A DNA stretch of 64,000 nucleotides from CAVYXZ01 sp963772595 (GCA_963772595.1 CAVYXZ010000005.1:235496-299495), one strand, 5' to 3'. Numbered from the stretch's first letter, positions 25,165-34,862 are shown. The notes: generated from the letters alone by a model not told the origin. Numbers and translations are program-made.

Positions 25165-26976
25165 CTACTTCATGTGCCGGTTCAGATTAAAGGCGGCGCT
25201 AATCAAGGATAGATGCGTGAAGGCCTGCGGGAAATTGCCCAGGGCCTGCCCGCGCGTGCCGGTCTCTTCGGCAAACAGGCCCAGATGATTGGCGTAGCCG
25301 AGCATTTGCTCGAACATCAGGCGCGCCTCGTCCAGTTTGCCTGCGCGGGTCAGCGCCTCCACCAGCCAGAAGGTACACATGTTGAAGGTGCCCTCGTCCC
25401 CCTCCAGGCCATCTACGCCGCTGGTGATGTTATAGCGATAGACCAGGCTGTCCGCCACCAGGCCGCCCTCGTCGATGGGCCGGTTGATGGCGTCAATGGT
25501 CTTCAACATGCGCGGGTCCCTGGGCGAGACGAAGAAGACCAGCGGCATCAGGAGGTTGGCGGCATCCAGCGTATCGCCCCCGTAATACTGGATAAAGGCC
25601 TGGCGCTCGGAATTCCAGCCCTGCTGCATGATCTCCTTATAGACCGCGTCGCGGGTTTCCAGCCAGCGCTGGCGCGGGGCCGGGAAACTGCGTTTATCCG
25701 CCAGCCGCACGCCCCGGTCCAAAGCGACCCAGATCATCAACTTGGAGAACACGAAGGCCTGATTGACACCGCGAATCTCCCAGATACCTTTGTCCTTCTG
25801 CTGCCAGTTATCGCAGATCCAATCCAGGATGCGATGGATCTGCTCCCAGAGGTCATAGCTGATCGGCGTGCCGTACTTGTTGTACAGATAGATGGAATCC
25901 ATCAACTCGCCGTAGATGTCCAGTTGAAGCTGCGTATAGGCGGCATTGCCCAGGCGCACCGGCCCGGAGCCTCGATAGCCGGAGAGGTGATCCAGGACCT
26001 GTTCTTCGATGTTGTGTCCGCCGTCGATGCGGTACATGATATGCAGCGAGCCGTCGGATTCCAGTTCGTGCATCCGCTGCTGGACCCAATCGATGAATTG
26101 GGCAGCCTCCTGCACAAAGCCAATGCGCATGAATCCGTACACGGTAAAGGCGGCGTCGCGGATCCAGGTGTAGCGATAATCCCAGTTACGGCCCTCGCCC
26201 AGGTATTCGGGCAGGCTCATCGTCGGCGCGGCCACGATGGCCCCGGTCGGCTCGTAGGTGAGCAGCTTCAGGACCAGCGCGCTGCGATAGACGATCTCAC
26301 GCCAATGCCCACTGTAGGTACATTGATTGATCCAGTTCACCCAGTAGCTGAGCGTGGTGCGGAAGTAGTATTCGTCGTCTTCAGGACTCATCGGCGGCAG
26401 ACAGCCAGACTCCAGCTCACTGATCTGGATGCTCAGCAGCGCCTGCTCACCTTCTTCCAGTGACAGGGAGGCCACCGCCGCGCCGTCATCGGCGGTCAGC
26501 GGCACGGAAGACGACAGCCCAAAGCTGAACGATACCGAACGAAACAGCGCGCCGTTGTCGGTGATCGTCAGGTCGTGTGGATCACGGGCATAGTTGAAGG
26601 CCGGGCAGCAGCGGATATGAAGCTTGAGCGAGCCGCGCACCATCTTGACCCGACGCACCAGCCAGCGCTGCCGCTGCTTATCGCTGCCCACACCGACCGG
26701 CATATAGTCGATCACCTCGGCGACGCCGTCCTCGCTCAGGAAACGGGTAATGAGCACGTTCGTATCCGGCCAGTACATCTGCTTGAAGGTGATGTTGTCA
26801 TGTTCCGGCGCAATCGTGAAATGCCCGCCCCGCTCGTCGTCGAGGATGGACGCGAAGACGCTCGGCGCGTCAAAACGCTGCGGGCAGAACCAGTCTATCG
26901 AGCCGTTGTTGCCCACCAGTGCGACCGTATGCATGTTGCCAATGATGCCATGATTCTCAATGGGCAAATATGCCAT
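25165..26976 (-). CDS. Glycoside hydrolase family 15 (trehalase/glucoamylase-like)
   Basis: 603 residues from the ATG at 26976, with GGAGG nine bases upstream. The N-terminal beta-sandwich starts YLPIENHGIIGNMHTVALVG and has NGSIDWFCPQRFDAPSVFA. The (alpha/alpha)6 catalytic half has GEGRNWDYRYTWIRDAAFT (about residues 270-285) and KGIWEIRGV, then DEGTFNMCTFWLVEAL. This domain order is typical of bacterial GH15 trehalases and alpha-glucosidases. No signal peptide is seen, so it is likely cytosolic. It is upstream of, and perhaps co-transcribed with, the DUF5937 regulator. Confidence 0.88.
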   Translation of the reverse strand: MAYLPIENHGIIGNMHTVALVGNNGSIDWFCPQRFDAPSVFASILDDERGGHFTIAPEHDNITFKQMYWPDTNVLITRFLSEDGVAEVIDYMPVGVGSDKQRQRWLVRRVKMVRGSLKLHIRCCPAFNYARDPHDLTITDNGALFRSVSFSFGLSSSVPLTADDGAAVASLSLEEGEQALLSIQISELESGCLPPMSPEDDEYYFRTTLSYWVNWINQCTYSGHWREIVYRSALVLKLLTYEPTGAIVAAPTMSLPEYLGEGRNWDYRYTWIRDAAFTVYGFMRIGFVQEAAQFIDWVQQRMHELESDGSLHIMYRIDGGHNIEEQVLDHLSGYRGSGPVRLGNAAYTQLQLDIYGELMDSIYLYNKYGTPISYDLWEQIHRILDWICDNWQQKDKGIWEIRGVNQAFVFSKLMIWVALDRGVRLADKRSFPAPRQRWLETRDAVYKEIMQQGWNSERQAFIQYYGGDTLDAANLLMPLVFFVSPRDPRMLKTIDAINRPIDEGGLVADSLVYRYNITSGVDGLEGDEGTFNMCTFWLVEALTRAGKLDEARLMFEQMLGYANHLGLFAEETGTRGQALGNFPQAFTHLSLISAAFNLNRHMK

Positions 26977-27066
26977 ATGCGTGATCCTCCATGATTGCCG
27001 GGCGCGCAGAAATATCTTTGAACGGGATTGAACTACGCACGCATTTCTCCCTGAGTATAACCGGAA

Positions 27067-27099
27067 TTGAAGACGACAGCGCACGGCTGCCGTCTTCAA
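27067..27099. repeat. Long perfect-arm hairpin between FHA and GH15 genes
   Basis: Arms TTGAAGACG (27067-27075) and CGTCTTCAA (27091-27099) enclose a pairable CAG...CTG core. There is no T-run. It may end the FHA transcript or lie in the GH15 leader. Confidence 0.5.
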
Positions 27100-27133
27100 C
27101 ATGAAGTAGGGAGAAGGAGGTAACTCCAGGGAT

Positions 27134-27745
27134 TTACATCTCGATGCTCGTGGCAGCGTGCAGAATAGTCACGGCCAGTTCCGCCTTACCCAGGCGTATC
27201 CGGTCGCCATGCCGCAGCACGCGGACCTCGCCCGGCAGCAGTTTCTGGCTGTTGACGTAGGTGCCGTTCGAGCTTTTCAGATCAGTCACTTTAATCATCA
27301 TGTGGCGCGGGTCATAGCTCAGGTGCAGATGACGCCGCGAGACACCCAGACGTTCGCCGTCCTGGTTCGTCAGGTCGATATGCGCGTAAGGGCTGTGCCC
27401 GGCGGTGTTGCGCCCGACGATCTGCCCCAGCTTCAACTGGCGGGCAGTGAGCTGGTAGGCGGTCGTGGTCCCGCGCAGCCGCAGCACCAGCGTCGAATTC
27501 TCGCCGAAGTGATCCGCGCTGTAGCTGTAGTGATTGTCTTCGTCGAGGACGTGCGTAGCCTTCTCCGGCGGCGGCACTTCCAGCAGGTTGCCGCAGCTGT
27601 AGCAGATGAAGCTGCCTTTTTCGTTGAGTGCATTGCAATGCGCGCAGGTTTGCAGATCGGCATCGACCTTGACCTGCGGTTGTGTTTGCGTGCTCAATTT
27701 GCTGACAATTTGCGTTGCCCGTGTTGAGGCCATCTCATCACCCAT
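27134..27745 (-). CDS. Zinc-ribbon plus FHA domain protein
   Basis: A 203-residue protein. A zinc ribbon near residues 33-50 has CAHCNALNEKGSFICYSCG. The C-terminal FHA domain (about 105-195) has LGQIVGRNT, DGERLGVSRRHLHLSYD, and LKSSNGTYVNSQKLLPGEVRVLRHGDRIRLG. The Gly-Arg, Ser-Arg-x-His and Ser-Asn-Gly-Thr residues for phosphothreonine binding are all present. It should bind a Thr-phosphorylated partner in the cytosol; no Ser/Thr kinase is in the window. Confidence 0.88.
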   Translation of the reverse strand: MGDEMASTRATQIVSKLSTQTQPQVKVDADLQTCAHCNALNEKGSFICYSCGNLLEVPPPEKATHVLDEDNHYSYSADHFGENSTLVLRLRGTTTAYQLTARQLKLGQIVGRNTAGHSPYAHIDLTNQDGERLGVSRRHLHLSYDPRHMMIKVTDLKSSNGTYVNSQKLLPGEVRVLRHGDRIRLGKAELAVTILHAATSIEM

Positions 27746-27882
27746 TCCGTCCTGGAAAGAACCATTTGAAAGCTATCATCCTTACAGAACATGACAATCA
27801 CCTAACACGGCCTGTTATTCACAAATTCTTCATAAGCTCTCCATGTTCAGGCCAGGAATGTCAGTGATGACTTACGTTTCGC

Positions 27883-29118
27883 TCAAGAATCCGGCGGCAG
27901 CGCAGGCTGCATTCTCAGCAGGCGCTTATAGAGGAAGGGTACCGGCAGCAGGAGTCCCGCACTGGCTGCCAGCGCCGCAGGAATGCTGATCTGCTGGCCG
28001 ATGAGGCCCAGCACCGGCCCGCCACCGATCTGCCCCAGCGCATCAACCTGGTTGAAGGTCGAAAGCACGGTGGCCCGCACCTGAGCCGGGATGTGTGGAT
28101 TGACCCAGGCGGAAAAGAGCGGCCCTGACAATCTGCGCAGCAGGCCAAAGCTCATGAAGGCGACAAAGGCCAGCGGGAAGTTGAGCGCCAGCCCGAAGAT
28201 CAGCAGCGAGAGACACATCCCGGCGCTGATGAGGATCAGGCTGCGGATAGTTCCCTGCCCGGCATCGGCAGCCAGACGGCGGCGCAGCAGTTCTTGAGCC
28301 ACCACGCCCAGCAGCTTGCCCAGGATGCTGAAAATACCGAACCAGACCACCGGCTCCAGGTGGCCCAGCGTGGGCAGGCCGATGTCATCCAGGAAATGCG
28401 GCGTCCACAGGCGGTCGAAGCCCTCACTGTAGAGGCCCACAAAGAGGCCAATCAGCAGGAGCAGTATCAACACCCGCCGCTTGCGGATGGCGCGCAGCCC
28501 CTCACTGAAGGTGTGGAACATCGAGCCGAAGGTGCTGCGTTCGCCGCGTGGCACCGGGTTGAAGCCCGTCTCCGGCATAAACAGCATCAGGAACAAACCC
28601 AGCGCCAGGAAGCAGACCCCGCTCAGCGCGATGGGCAGGTTGATGAGGATGCTCGCCAGCGCTGTGCTCAGCACTACGCCGACGATCTCGGCGATCTGGC
28701 TCACCTGCGAGGCGCGGATGAACATGCTGCCCAGGTTGGCCTCGCCGACCTCATCGACGATCCAGGCCTCGGTTGCGCCGCTGGTGAAGGTCACGCCTAT
28801 GCCCCACAGCACCTGCGACAGCAGCACCGTGGCGAACATCGGAATCGACCCCTCGATCAGGAAGGCAACTCCGATCAGCAGGGTGCCGATGATGATTGAC
28901 AGACGGCGGCTGTAGACATCGGCCACGATCCCGGTGGGAATCTCGAAGAGGAAGGCGGTGGTTTCCAGAGTCGTCCCGACCAGCACCAACTGCAAGGCAT
29001 CCAGCCCAATCGTGCTGGCCTGATACACCATATTAATCGTAAAGGTGAGCGTAAAAAAAAGCGCATTCCCCGCGCTCAGTATCAAAAAAACAGTATAGGC
29101 ATTCAGCTTTCGGGGCAT
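27883..29118 (-). CDS. Major facilitator superfamily transporter
   Basis: A 411-residue protein with about 12 hydrophobic segments and no signal peptide. LFEIPTGIVADVYSRRLSIIIG is the loop 2-3 motif typical of MFS exporters. The protein is probably a drug or metabolite exporter; the substrate is unknown. It stands alone on the minus strand. Confidence 0.85.
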   Translation of the reverse strand: MPRKLNAYTVFLILSAGNALFFTLTFTINMVYQASTIGLDALQLVLVGTTLETTAFLFEIPTGIVADVYSRRLSIIIGTLLIGVAFLIEGSIPMFATVLLSQVLWGIGVTFTSGATEAWIVDEVGEANLGSMFIRASQVSQIAEIVGVVLSTALASILINLPIALSGVCFLALGLFLMLFMPETGFNPVPRGERSTFGSMFHTFSEGLRAIRKRRVLILLLLIGLFVGLYSEGFDRLWTPHFLDDIGLPTLGHLEPVVWFGIFSILGKLLGVVAQELLRRRLAADAGQGTIRSLILISAGMCLSLLIFGLALNFPLAFVAFMSFGLLRRLSGPLFSAWVNPHIPAQVRATVLSTFNQVDALGQIGGGPVLGLIGQQISIPAALAASAGLLLPVPFLYKRLLRMQPALPPDS

Positions 29119-29228
29119 AGGGACCCTCGCTTGTTTGTCAGATGGACCGGCCCATTATAGCGGTCCACAATGGGTCACAACAGCCCGAAATTTGTTCGGA
29201 ATAAAAAATGCCCTCCGGCAAATGAATT

Positions 29229-29642
29229 CTACGGTAGCAGCTCGAAATAGGCGCAGTGTCGCGGACGGAAAATCCGAAAATCACGGCGGTCGAATGTCGC
29301 CACCTTAACAATCCTGAGCCGCTCAGCGAGCGTCATAATGCAGCAGTCCACAAGATCAAATTCAGCACTCGCATATTCAACTGCAATTTCATGGACGCGC
29401 GCAAGGTCTGCGCTATCAAGAGCTTCGAGGCGCGGCTTAGCCTGTCTGAAATTGGCGAGGAATTGCTGTACGCCGGGATAGCCGAGGTCACGGAGAAACA
29501 GATAACTGATTTCTGGCAGCGTCACATCAGGAACGAACGCGGGTTCAGTGTTTTGCGCGGCAAAGTTGATCGCATCCTGATGAAGCGAATCATTGGCGTT
29601 ATATAAGGCATAGATAAAACTGCTATCCGCGATGATCGCCAT
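29229..29642 (-). CDS. PIN-domain toxin (VapC-like)
   Basis: About 137 residues from the ATG at 29642. PIN acidic residues are in IIADSSFIYALYN (first Asp), LPEISYLF (Glu), FDLVDCCIMTLAERL and VATFDRRDF. PIN toxins are Mg-dependent ribonucleases that cleave tRNA or rRNA. The start overlaps the upstream antitoxin gene by 20 bases, the usual arrangement for translational coupling. Confidence 0.85.
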   Translation of the reverse strand: MAIIADSSFIYALYNANDSLHQDAINFAAQNTEPAFVPDVTLPEISYLFLRDLGYPGVQQFLANFRQAKPRLEALDSADLARVHEIAVEYASAEFDLVDCCIMTLAERLRIVKVATFDRRDFRIFRPRHCAYFELLP

Positions 29643-29898
29643 CTGCCATCCGTCGCTTGAGGTAGTCTGCAAGCTCTGTATTCAAAATCTCGCGGCTCTT
29701 GGCGGCGGTATCGACAGACTGTGTCGAAGTGAGTCCGGCTTGCTGTGCATTCCGGGCGAGATCGGCAAGGGTCGCACCGGCACTGTCCTGCGCGTAACGC
29801 TTGAGCAGGTCATCCAGCAGTTCAGCTACGCTGGCACCCTGCTGTTGCGCGAGCTGCTCCAACTTCCGCGCGATGTCTTCTGGCAAATTGATAAGCAT
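29623..29898 (-). CDS. Antitoxin partner of the PIN toxin
   Basis: A 91-residue protein beginning LINLPEDIARKLEQLAQQQG and ASVAELLDDLLKRY, a ribbon-helix-helix-like DNA-binding start. The C-terminal half is helical and ends LADYLKRRMADGDHRG, likely the toxin-binding part. It comes first in the operon, as in vapBC modules, and should repress it and neutralise the toxin. Confidence 0.8.
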   Translation of the reverse strand: MLINLPEDIARKLEQLAQQQGASVAELLDDLLKRYAQDSAGATLADLARNAQQAGLTSTQSVDTAAKSREILNTELADYLKRRMADGDHRG

Positions 29899-29976
29899 AA
29901 GACCCGGCTCCGACTGTATGCGGCCATTGTGCCTATCATATCATGATTGATGCAAAACCCTGCACAACCGGGAGAA

Positions 29977-30968
29977 TTAGAGCAGCGCCTCAATCGCCGC
30001 CAGTTCATCCGCGCTGAAGTCCAGGTGATCGCCCAGCGTCACGTCTTCCTCGATCTGCGCGACACTGCTCGCGCCAATCAGCACCGAGGTCACGGCCTCA
30101 TGTCGCAGCACCCAGGCCAGCGCCATCTGCGCCAGAGTTTGCCCGCGCTGCTGGGCGATAGCGTTGAGACCGCGCGCCTGCTCCAGGTATTCGGGCGTGA
30201 TGCGGTCCGGGCGCTAAGAAGGGGCTGATCCCGGCGGCGCGCGAATTCTGCGGGATGCCGTTCAGGTAGCGGTCGGTGAGCATCCCCTGCGCCAGCGGCG
30301 AGAAAATCATCAGGCCGACCCCCTCCTCGGCGGCTGCATCCAACAGCTCTGGCTCGATCCAGCGGTCGAGCATACTGTAATCGACCTGATTGATAAGGCA
30401 GGGGGTCCCCATCTCACGCAGCATCTGGGCCGCGCTGGCGCGTCTCTTCGGCGTCGTAATTGGAAATGCCCGCGTAGAGCGCCTTGCCCTGGCGCACGAT
30501 CTGATCCAGCGCGCTCATGGTCTCTTCCAGCGGCGTCTCCGGGTCCGGGCGGTGATGGTAGAAGATGTCCACGTAGTCCAGGCCCATGCGCTTCAGGCTC
30601 TGATCCAGGCTGGCGACCAGATACTTGCGCGAGCCGAAATCGCCGTAAGGTCCATCCCACATGCCATAGCCCGCTTTGGTCGAGATAATCATCTCGTCAC
30701 GATAAGGCCGCAGATCCTGGCGCATGATCTGGCCGAAGGTCTCCTCCGCCGAGCCGGGTGGCGGACCGTAATTGTTCGCCAGGTCGAAATGCGTAATGCC
30801 CAGGTCGAAGGCCCGATGCAGCATAGCGCGCGCATTTTCCAGCGTATCGGTGCCGCTGAAATTGTGCCACAGGCCCAACGAAACAATCGGCAGCTTCAAT
30901 CCGCTGCGACCAGAGCGCCGGTAGGTCATCGTCTCGTAACGCTCCGGCGCGGCCTGATAAATCGTCAT
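29977..30968 (-). CDS. Aldo/keto reductase (YghZ-like), two frameshifts
   Basis: An NADPH-dependent TIM-barrel reductase. The start MTIYQAAPERYETMTYRRSG follows GGAGG by five bases. DLANNYGPPPGSAEETFG carries the catalytic Asp and Tyr, ISTKAGYGMWDGPYG the Lys, and DIFYHHRPDPETP the His. The rest (MLREMGTPCLINQVDYSMLDR; then ITPEYLEQARGLNAI and SVLIGASSVAQIEEDV) is present but in other frames, with single-base breaks near 30435 and 30213. About 330 codons in total is normal. The pattern is closest to L-glyceraldehyde-3-phosphate reductases. Confidence 0.8.
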
Positions 30969-31077
30969 AATGTCCTCCGTTCAATTTGCGGCGGAGTTTA
31001 CCCAAAAACGCCAACCAGCGATATGACCGGTTGGCGTAAGGGGCCGGACGCGCGCCAGCCCGATGTCGAGCGGCAGG

Positions 31078-31493
31078 TCAGTGTATTCCGGTTGACTTTC
31101 TTCGCGGGTGTTCTCTCCGCCATTGCTTTGTCTCCTCATGTTCTGTGACACGTGCGCGCAATTCAGAATCTTCGATTTCTTGGACAAAAATCAGTAGCAA
31201 ATCCCATGCAAGGTCAGATATATGGTCAGGTACAAACCCTCGATCACCGAACATTCCCCATCGAGATTGATAAGGCTCTTTAGGATTATCGAGTTCAAAT
31301 AGAATGAGCTAATTGCAGCGAAGACGAAACAAATTTGAATTCCAGCAGAGTCTTCCTCGACCTCAAACTGTTTCATGCGCTCAATGAACAACTTTTCGTA
31401 ATTCCGACAAATTGGTTTCTCTGCTGTTGTGATTGCAGATTGCCAATCTTTGGTGCGAAGATCTTCGATTGTAAAGGTTGGAATATCGACCAT
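31078..31493 (-). CDS. Hypothetical AT-richer gene, frame-broken
   Basis: The 5' part reads MVDIPTFTIEDLRTKDWQSA and YEKLFIERMKQFEVEED. The 3' part, in another frame, reads LILFELDNPKEPYQSRWGMF and DHISDLAWDLLLIFVQEIED, ending RRKSTGIH. The two join with an indel near 31305. The product is about 137 residues, acidic and not recognised. Base composition is lower in GC than the neighbours, so the gene may be acquired. Confidence 0.4.
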
Positions 31494-31583
31494 TCATTCA
31501 CCAGGAGATCACAAAAGTTCAATACAGTTCATACTAGAACATCAATCCTAATAATGCAATGCGGAAAGTTTGACTACGGGAAT

Positions 31584-31608
31584 CAAAACAAGTGGCAGAA
31601 TTGCCACT
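31584..31608 (-). terminator. Rho-independent terminator downstream of the 31672 gene
   Basis: Perfect arms AGTGGCA (31591-31597) and TGCCACT (31602-31608) surround a four-base loop. On the minus strand the stem is followed by TGTTTTG. It lies 64 bases past the membrane protein's stop. Confidence 0.65.
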
Positions 31609-31671
31609 CCTTTGTCTGGAGTCGGATTGTAATCTTAGTTTTGTGCTCTCTGTCCGGTCTGCCGAAAAATC

Positions 31672-32013
31672 TCACTCCCGCCAGACGAGTTCGCCGTCGT
31701 CGCCCACGTGGTCCACGACTTTGGCGGCGGGGGCTTCCACATCGGCCAGGCGCTGTTTGAGTTCGAGCAGGTCGTCCTCGCTCAGGTCGCGCAGCAGGCT
31801 GTCCACGCCGCGCTTGGCTTTCTCGCGCCCCCCGTCCATCCGCAGCACATAGAAGGTGCCAACAAGCGCCAGGCCCAGAATCACCGTGGCAAAGATCAGG
31901 TGGGCAGGCGTCAGCACACCCTGCGCCGCCGCGCTGATGAAGATCGCCACCAGCACCAGCGCCGACACAAACCACAGTCCCCCCGTCAGTGAGGCGCGAA
32001 TTTCGTCCGTCAT
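31672..32013 (-). CDS. Small two-helix membrane protein (paralogue A)
   Basis: A 113-residue protein with TM1 at about residues 12-30 (GLWFVSALVLVAIFISAAA) and TM2 at about 38-58 (LIFATVILGLALVGTFYVL). A charged cytosolic tail follows with AKRGVDSLLRDLSEDDLLEL and the end VGDDGELVWRE. A paralogue with the same plan lies at 33363-33701. The family is not recognised by name. The short helical tail could be a docking or dimer segment. Confidence 0.65.
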   Translation of the reverse strand: MTDEIRASLTGGLWFVSALVLVAIFISAAAQGVLTPAHLIFATVILGLALVGTFYVLRMDGGREKAKRGVDSLLRDLSEDDLLELKQRLADVEAPAAKVVDHVGDDGELVWRE

Positions 32014-32070
32014 AGCTGCCCCCGATAGTTTTAGCTGTCAAAAGGTATACGCAGGGGATGGAGGAAAAGT

Positions 32071-32097
32071 TACTCTCGCCAGACAAGCGCCCGGCTG
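32071..32097 (-). pseudogene. 3' remnant of a two-helix membrane protein gene
   Basis: Read on the minus strand it gives RALVWRE and stop, matching the ELVWRE/EMVWRE ends of the paralogues at 31672 and 33363, with matching bases around CTCGCCAGAC. No upstream part is present. Confidence 0.4.
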
Positions 32098-32231
32098 ATT
32101 TTCAGGTGATGTGATACCAGGCCGGTTCAAATCAGTGCCAGACGTCCTCAATATCAGCGCAGCCTTCGAGTAAACTCAGGGTAGGATTTGCTTCACCACT
32201 GGAAGCATTTCACTATCCGAGGATATTGATC

Positions 32232-33350
32232 ATGATGGATACCTTGCCAGGCACTGCGCGTACACGCTGGAATCGGGTCCTGGCCTCGGTTGCTGCGCAG
32301 CCGCTTGAACTCTGCCCCGATTTCCCGACAATCGCCCAGCGCCATGAAGCGTTTTGGACCGGCGACCTGCTTGATCGTCCGCTCTTTCTGGGGACAGCCA
32401 ACAAAACGCCGGATCGCCCGATCACGCGCCGCCTGGAGCTGCTGCATGACCCTGATGGCTGGTTCGCGGCCAAGCAGGAGGATTTGCGCCAGACACATTT
32501 TGTGGGCGACACTATACCCAGCAGTCGCCTTGATCTGGGGCCGGTCGCGCTCGCCGCCTTGATGGGGGCAGAGACCACATTCGTGTCCGATACCAGTTGG
32601 ACGCAGGCCTTCATCAACGACGACTGGAGCAATGCCCCGGATTGGTGCATCGACGAAGCGGGGTGGCTCTGGAGCAGGTGGCAGGAACTCGGCGCACGCC
32701 TGGCCGAAGACGCCGCCGGACGTTACCTGGTCATGCTGCCGAATTTGGGATCCGCGGCGGATGTCCTCTTGATTACTCGTGGTTCAGCCGAGCTGTGTAT
32801 GGACTTGCTTAGCCAGGCGGATCGTATCACCAGCAGCATTGAGGCCATTCAGCGCACCTGGTTGGAAACCTTCAATTTGCTGCACGAGATCGTGTTCAGT
32901 CGCGGTGCGGGCGTGATCGAGGTCTGGAACCTGTGGTCCAATGTCCTGCATGTCCCCCTGGAATGCGATTTCAACGCCCTGGTGGGGCCAAAACACTTCA
33001 ACCCATTGTTGCTGCCCGAAGCCAGGCAGCGTGCCAGTGTGGTGGGGCGGGCCATTTTCCATGTGGATGGGCCAGATGCAGCACGACATTATCAGGCAAT
33101 ACTGGATACGCCCGAAATCACGGTCATGAACTACACGGTTGGCGCGGGCAACGATCCAATGGATCGCATCGATATGCTGCGTGCGATCCAGCAGCAGGGG
33201 CGGCCCCTGCACATCGCCTGTGCAGCACAGGATCTCCTGCCGCTGTGTGATGCCTTAGGGCCTGAACGGCTTTGTTTCCATGTAGGCGACGCCCCTAACC
33301 CGCAGGCTTTGGACGCTCTGTATGTTGAGTTTTCCAGGCGCTATGTGTAG
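32232..33350 (+). CDS. Uroporphyrinogen decarboxylase-like (URO-D) family protein
   Basis: About 372 residues from the ATG at 32232, with GAGG upstream. The URO-D-like TIM barrel is suggested by RHEAFWTGDLLDRPLFLG, the core GAGVIEVWNLWSNVLHVPLE, HFNPLLLPEARQRASVVGRA, IFHVDGPDAARHYQAILDTP and NYTVGAGNDPMD. Family members of this branch are usually corrinoid methyltransferase relatives (MtaA/CmuA type), not heme enzymes, and are common in Chloroflexota and Planctomycetes. No corrinoid protein gene is adjacent. It is flanked on both sides by the paired membrane protein genes, on the other strand. Confidence 0.65.
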   Translation: MMDTLPGTARTRWNRVLASVAAQPLELCPDFPTIAQRHEAFWTGDLLDRPLFLGTANKTPDRPITRRLELLHDPDGWFAAKQEDLRQTHFVGDTIPSSRLDLGPVALAALMGAETTFVSDTSWTQAFINDDWSNAPDWCIDEAGWLWSRWQELGARLAEDAAGRYLVMLPNLGSAADVLLITRGSAELCMDLLSQADRITSSIEAIQRTWLETFNLLHEIVFSRGAGVIEVWNLWSNVLHVPLECDFNALVGPKHFNPLLLPEARQRASVVGRAIFHVDGPDAARHYQAILDTPEITVMNYTVGAGNDPMDRIDMLRAIQQQGRPLHIACAAQDLLPLCDALGPERLCFHVGDAPNPQALDALYVEFSRRYV

Positions 33351-33362
33351 CGGATTTAGCCC

Positions 33363-33701
33363 CTACTCCCGCCAGACCATCTCGCCATCGTCGCCGACGC
33401 GGTCCAGGACCTTCACACGATCAGAGTCCAGGTCGCTCAGGCGCTGCTTGAGTTCCATAAGGTCGGCATCGTTCATCTCATGCAGCAGGCTGTCCACACC
33501 GCGCTGCTTCGATTTCTCCTGCGAGGATACGCGCAGCAGATAGGGGGTGCCGCCGATGGCGACGGCCAGAATCACGGCGGCCAGAGCCACGTGGGCGGGG
33601 GTCAGCACGCCTTGCGCCGCCGCGCTGATGAACAAGGCCACCAGCACCACCGCCGAGAAAAACCACAGGCCGGTAAGCAGCGAGTCACGATTATCAGACA
33701 T
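33363..33701 (-). CDS. Small two-helix membrane protein (paralogue B)
   Basis: A 112-residue paralogue of the 31672 gene: GLWFFSAVVLVALFISAAAQ and the shared GVLTPAH junction form and follow TM1, and VALAAVILAVAIGGTPYLL is TM2. The tail has QRGVDSLLHEMNDADLMELK and ends VGDDGEMVWRE. Both membrane segments and the tail end are conserved between the copies, so the family is under selection. Its stop is 12 bases from the convergent URO-D-like gene. Confidence 0.65.
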   Translation of the reverse strand: MSDNRDSLLTGLWFFSAVVLVALFISAAAQGVLTPAHVALAAVILAVAIGGTPYLLRVSSQEKSKQRGVDSLLHEMNDADLMELKQRLSDLDSDRVKVLDRVGDDGEMVWRE

Positions 33702-33758
33702 CTTGCGCTCTCATCTGTCTCTCTTCGTATTCCATTATACGCGGGTCGAACCGAAAAG

Positions 33759-34728
33759 TTACGATGCGTGGTCGTCCTCAAGCCGGGCGATAGCGATCCC
33801 CTGCTCGCCTGCCGTGCTGTACAGCAGATAGGCGGGTACCCTCGTCCTCGAAGATCGCCGGATCGCGCAACTGCCGGACTGGCGCGTGGATCGCCCCGCG
33901 CGCCGAAGCCTCCAGCGGCAGGGCCGCGCCTTCGTAGACCGTCTCCGGTGCCAGCAGCTTCTCGGCGGGTCCGACCGTCCAGGCGTGCCAGTCCGCCGCC
34001 GAGGTATCGACCCGGCTGGTGTAGATCGACTCCGGCCTATCCGGCACCAGCGAGTAGAACAGGCGCAGGCGGTCGTTATGAACCCACACGGCGAAATGGC
34101 GCGGATTGCGCTGATCCGCCGCAAAGAAATAAGCTTCGCGCTGGCGGTCATCGCCGAAGAGCAGCGGCCCGCGCTCGAAGTGACTCAGGCCATCTGCCGA
34201 GCGATACAGCAGGCCGGGCATGGTGATGCCGTAGAAGGCCTCGCGGAAGCGGACGACTCGCAGATAAGCCGACGTAATGATCTCCGGCTGTTCGTCAAAA
34301 TGCAGGCCATCGCGCGACAGAGCCACCCGGCTGCGCTGCGCCCAGAAGAAGCGCTCATGAATCTCCGGCTGCACGGCTTCCTGTTCGGCGGCGGTCAACA
34401 TGCCGTGATAGTAGAGGCGAATCCGCTGCTGGGCGGGGTCCACATAGACATCCGGCGAGGCGATGTGTCCGGTGAAACGGCTCTCGGCCAGCGGCAGCAC
34501 ACCGCCTGCGTAGATCGTCCAGGGGCCGGTCAGCGAGTCGGCATAGGCCATACGGATGTGATCGCCCTGATGGTGGGCGAAATAGAGATAGTAGCGTCCC
34601 AGCGGCTGCGCGATCCAGTCCGGCACCCGCAGCAGGGCCGGGCCGTTGATGTTGGCATGGACCGCAGGCGCATAGCCCGCCGTCTGTGAGTCAATAATGG
34701 GTCGTTCGGTCAGGCGTATCGCACGCAT
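33759..34728 (-). CDS. Glycosidase-like five-bladed beta-propeller protein, one frameshift
   Basis: About 322 residues. The blade pattern of GH43/GH32/GH130-like propellers is seen: GRYYLYFAHHQGDHIRMAYA, LTGPWTIY, HIASPDVYVDPAQQRIRLYY, VALSRDGLHFD and RLRLFYSLVPDRPESIY, then RDPAIFEDEG. The frame breaks near 33843 and continues AYLLYSTAGEQGIAIARLED to the stop at 33759, giving a complete last blade. There is no signal peptide. Catalytic acids cannot be assigned with certainty, so the substrate is open. Confidence 0.65.
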
Positions 34729-34761
34729 CGTCTGGTCAGCTTAGCCATGCACTGAATAGAA

Positions 34762-34862
34762 AGAGGTCCAGGAGATGGTATCTCCTGGTGGGAGCAAAGC
34801 CCCCATATATTCTAATAGGTCTGCGTCTTCCGCACTACACTCGTTCCCAGACAGGTTCGCCG
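34762..34862. repeat. Palindromic repeat and a GEPVWER remnant
   Basis: AGAGGTCCAGGAGAT, two variable bases, then ATCTCCTGG form a palindrome (34762-34787). An inverted copy lies at 40463-40490. Further right, 34839-34862 reads on the minus strand as GEPVWERV and stop, a possible 3' remnant of the two-helix membrane family. Otherwise the 34729-34906 gap is empty. Confidence 0.45.

Noticed and set aside
25213..26463. A 416-codon plus-strand frame
   Set aside because: It lies antisense inside the GH15 gene, which has clear catalytic motifs.
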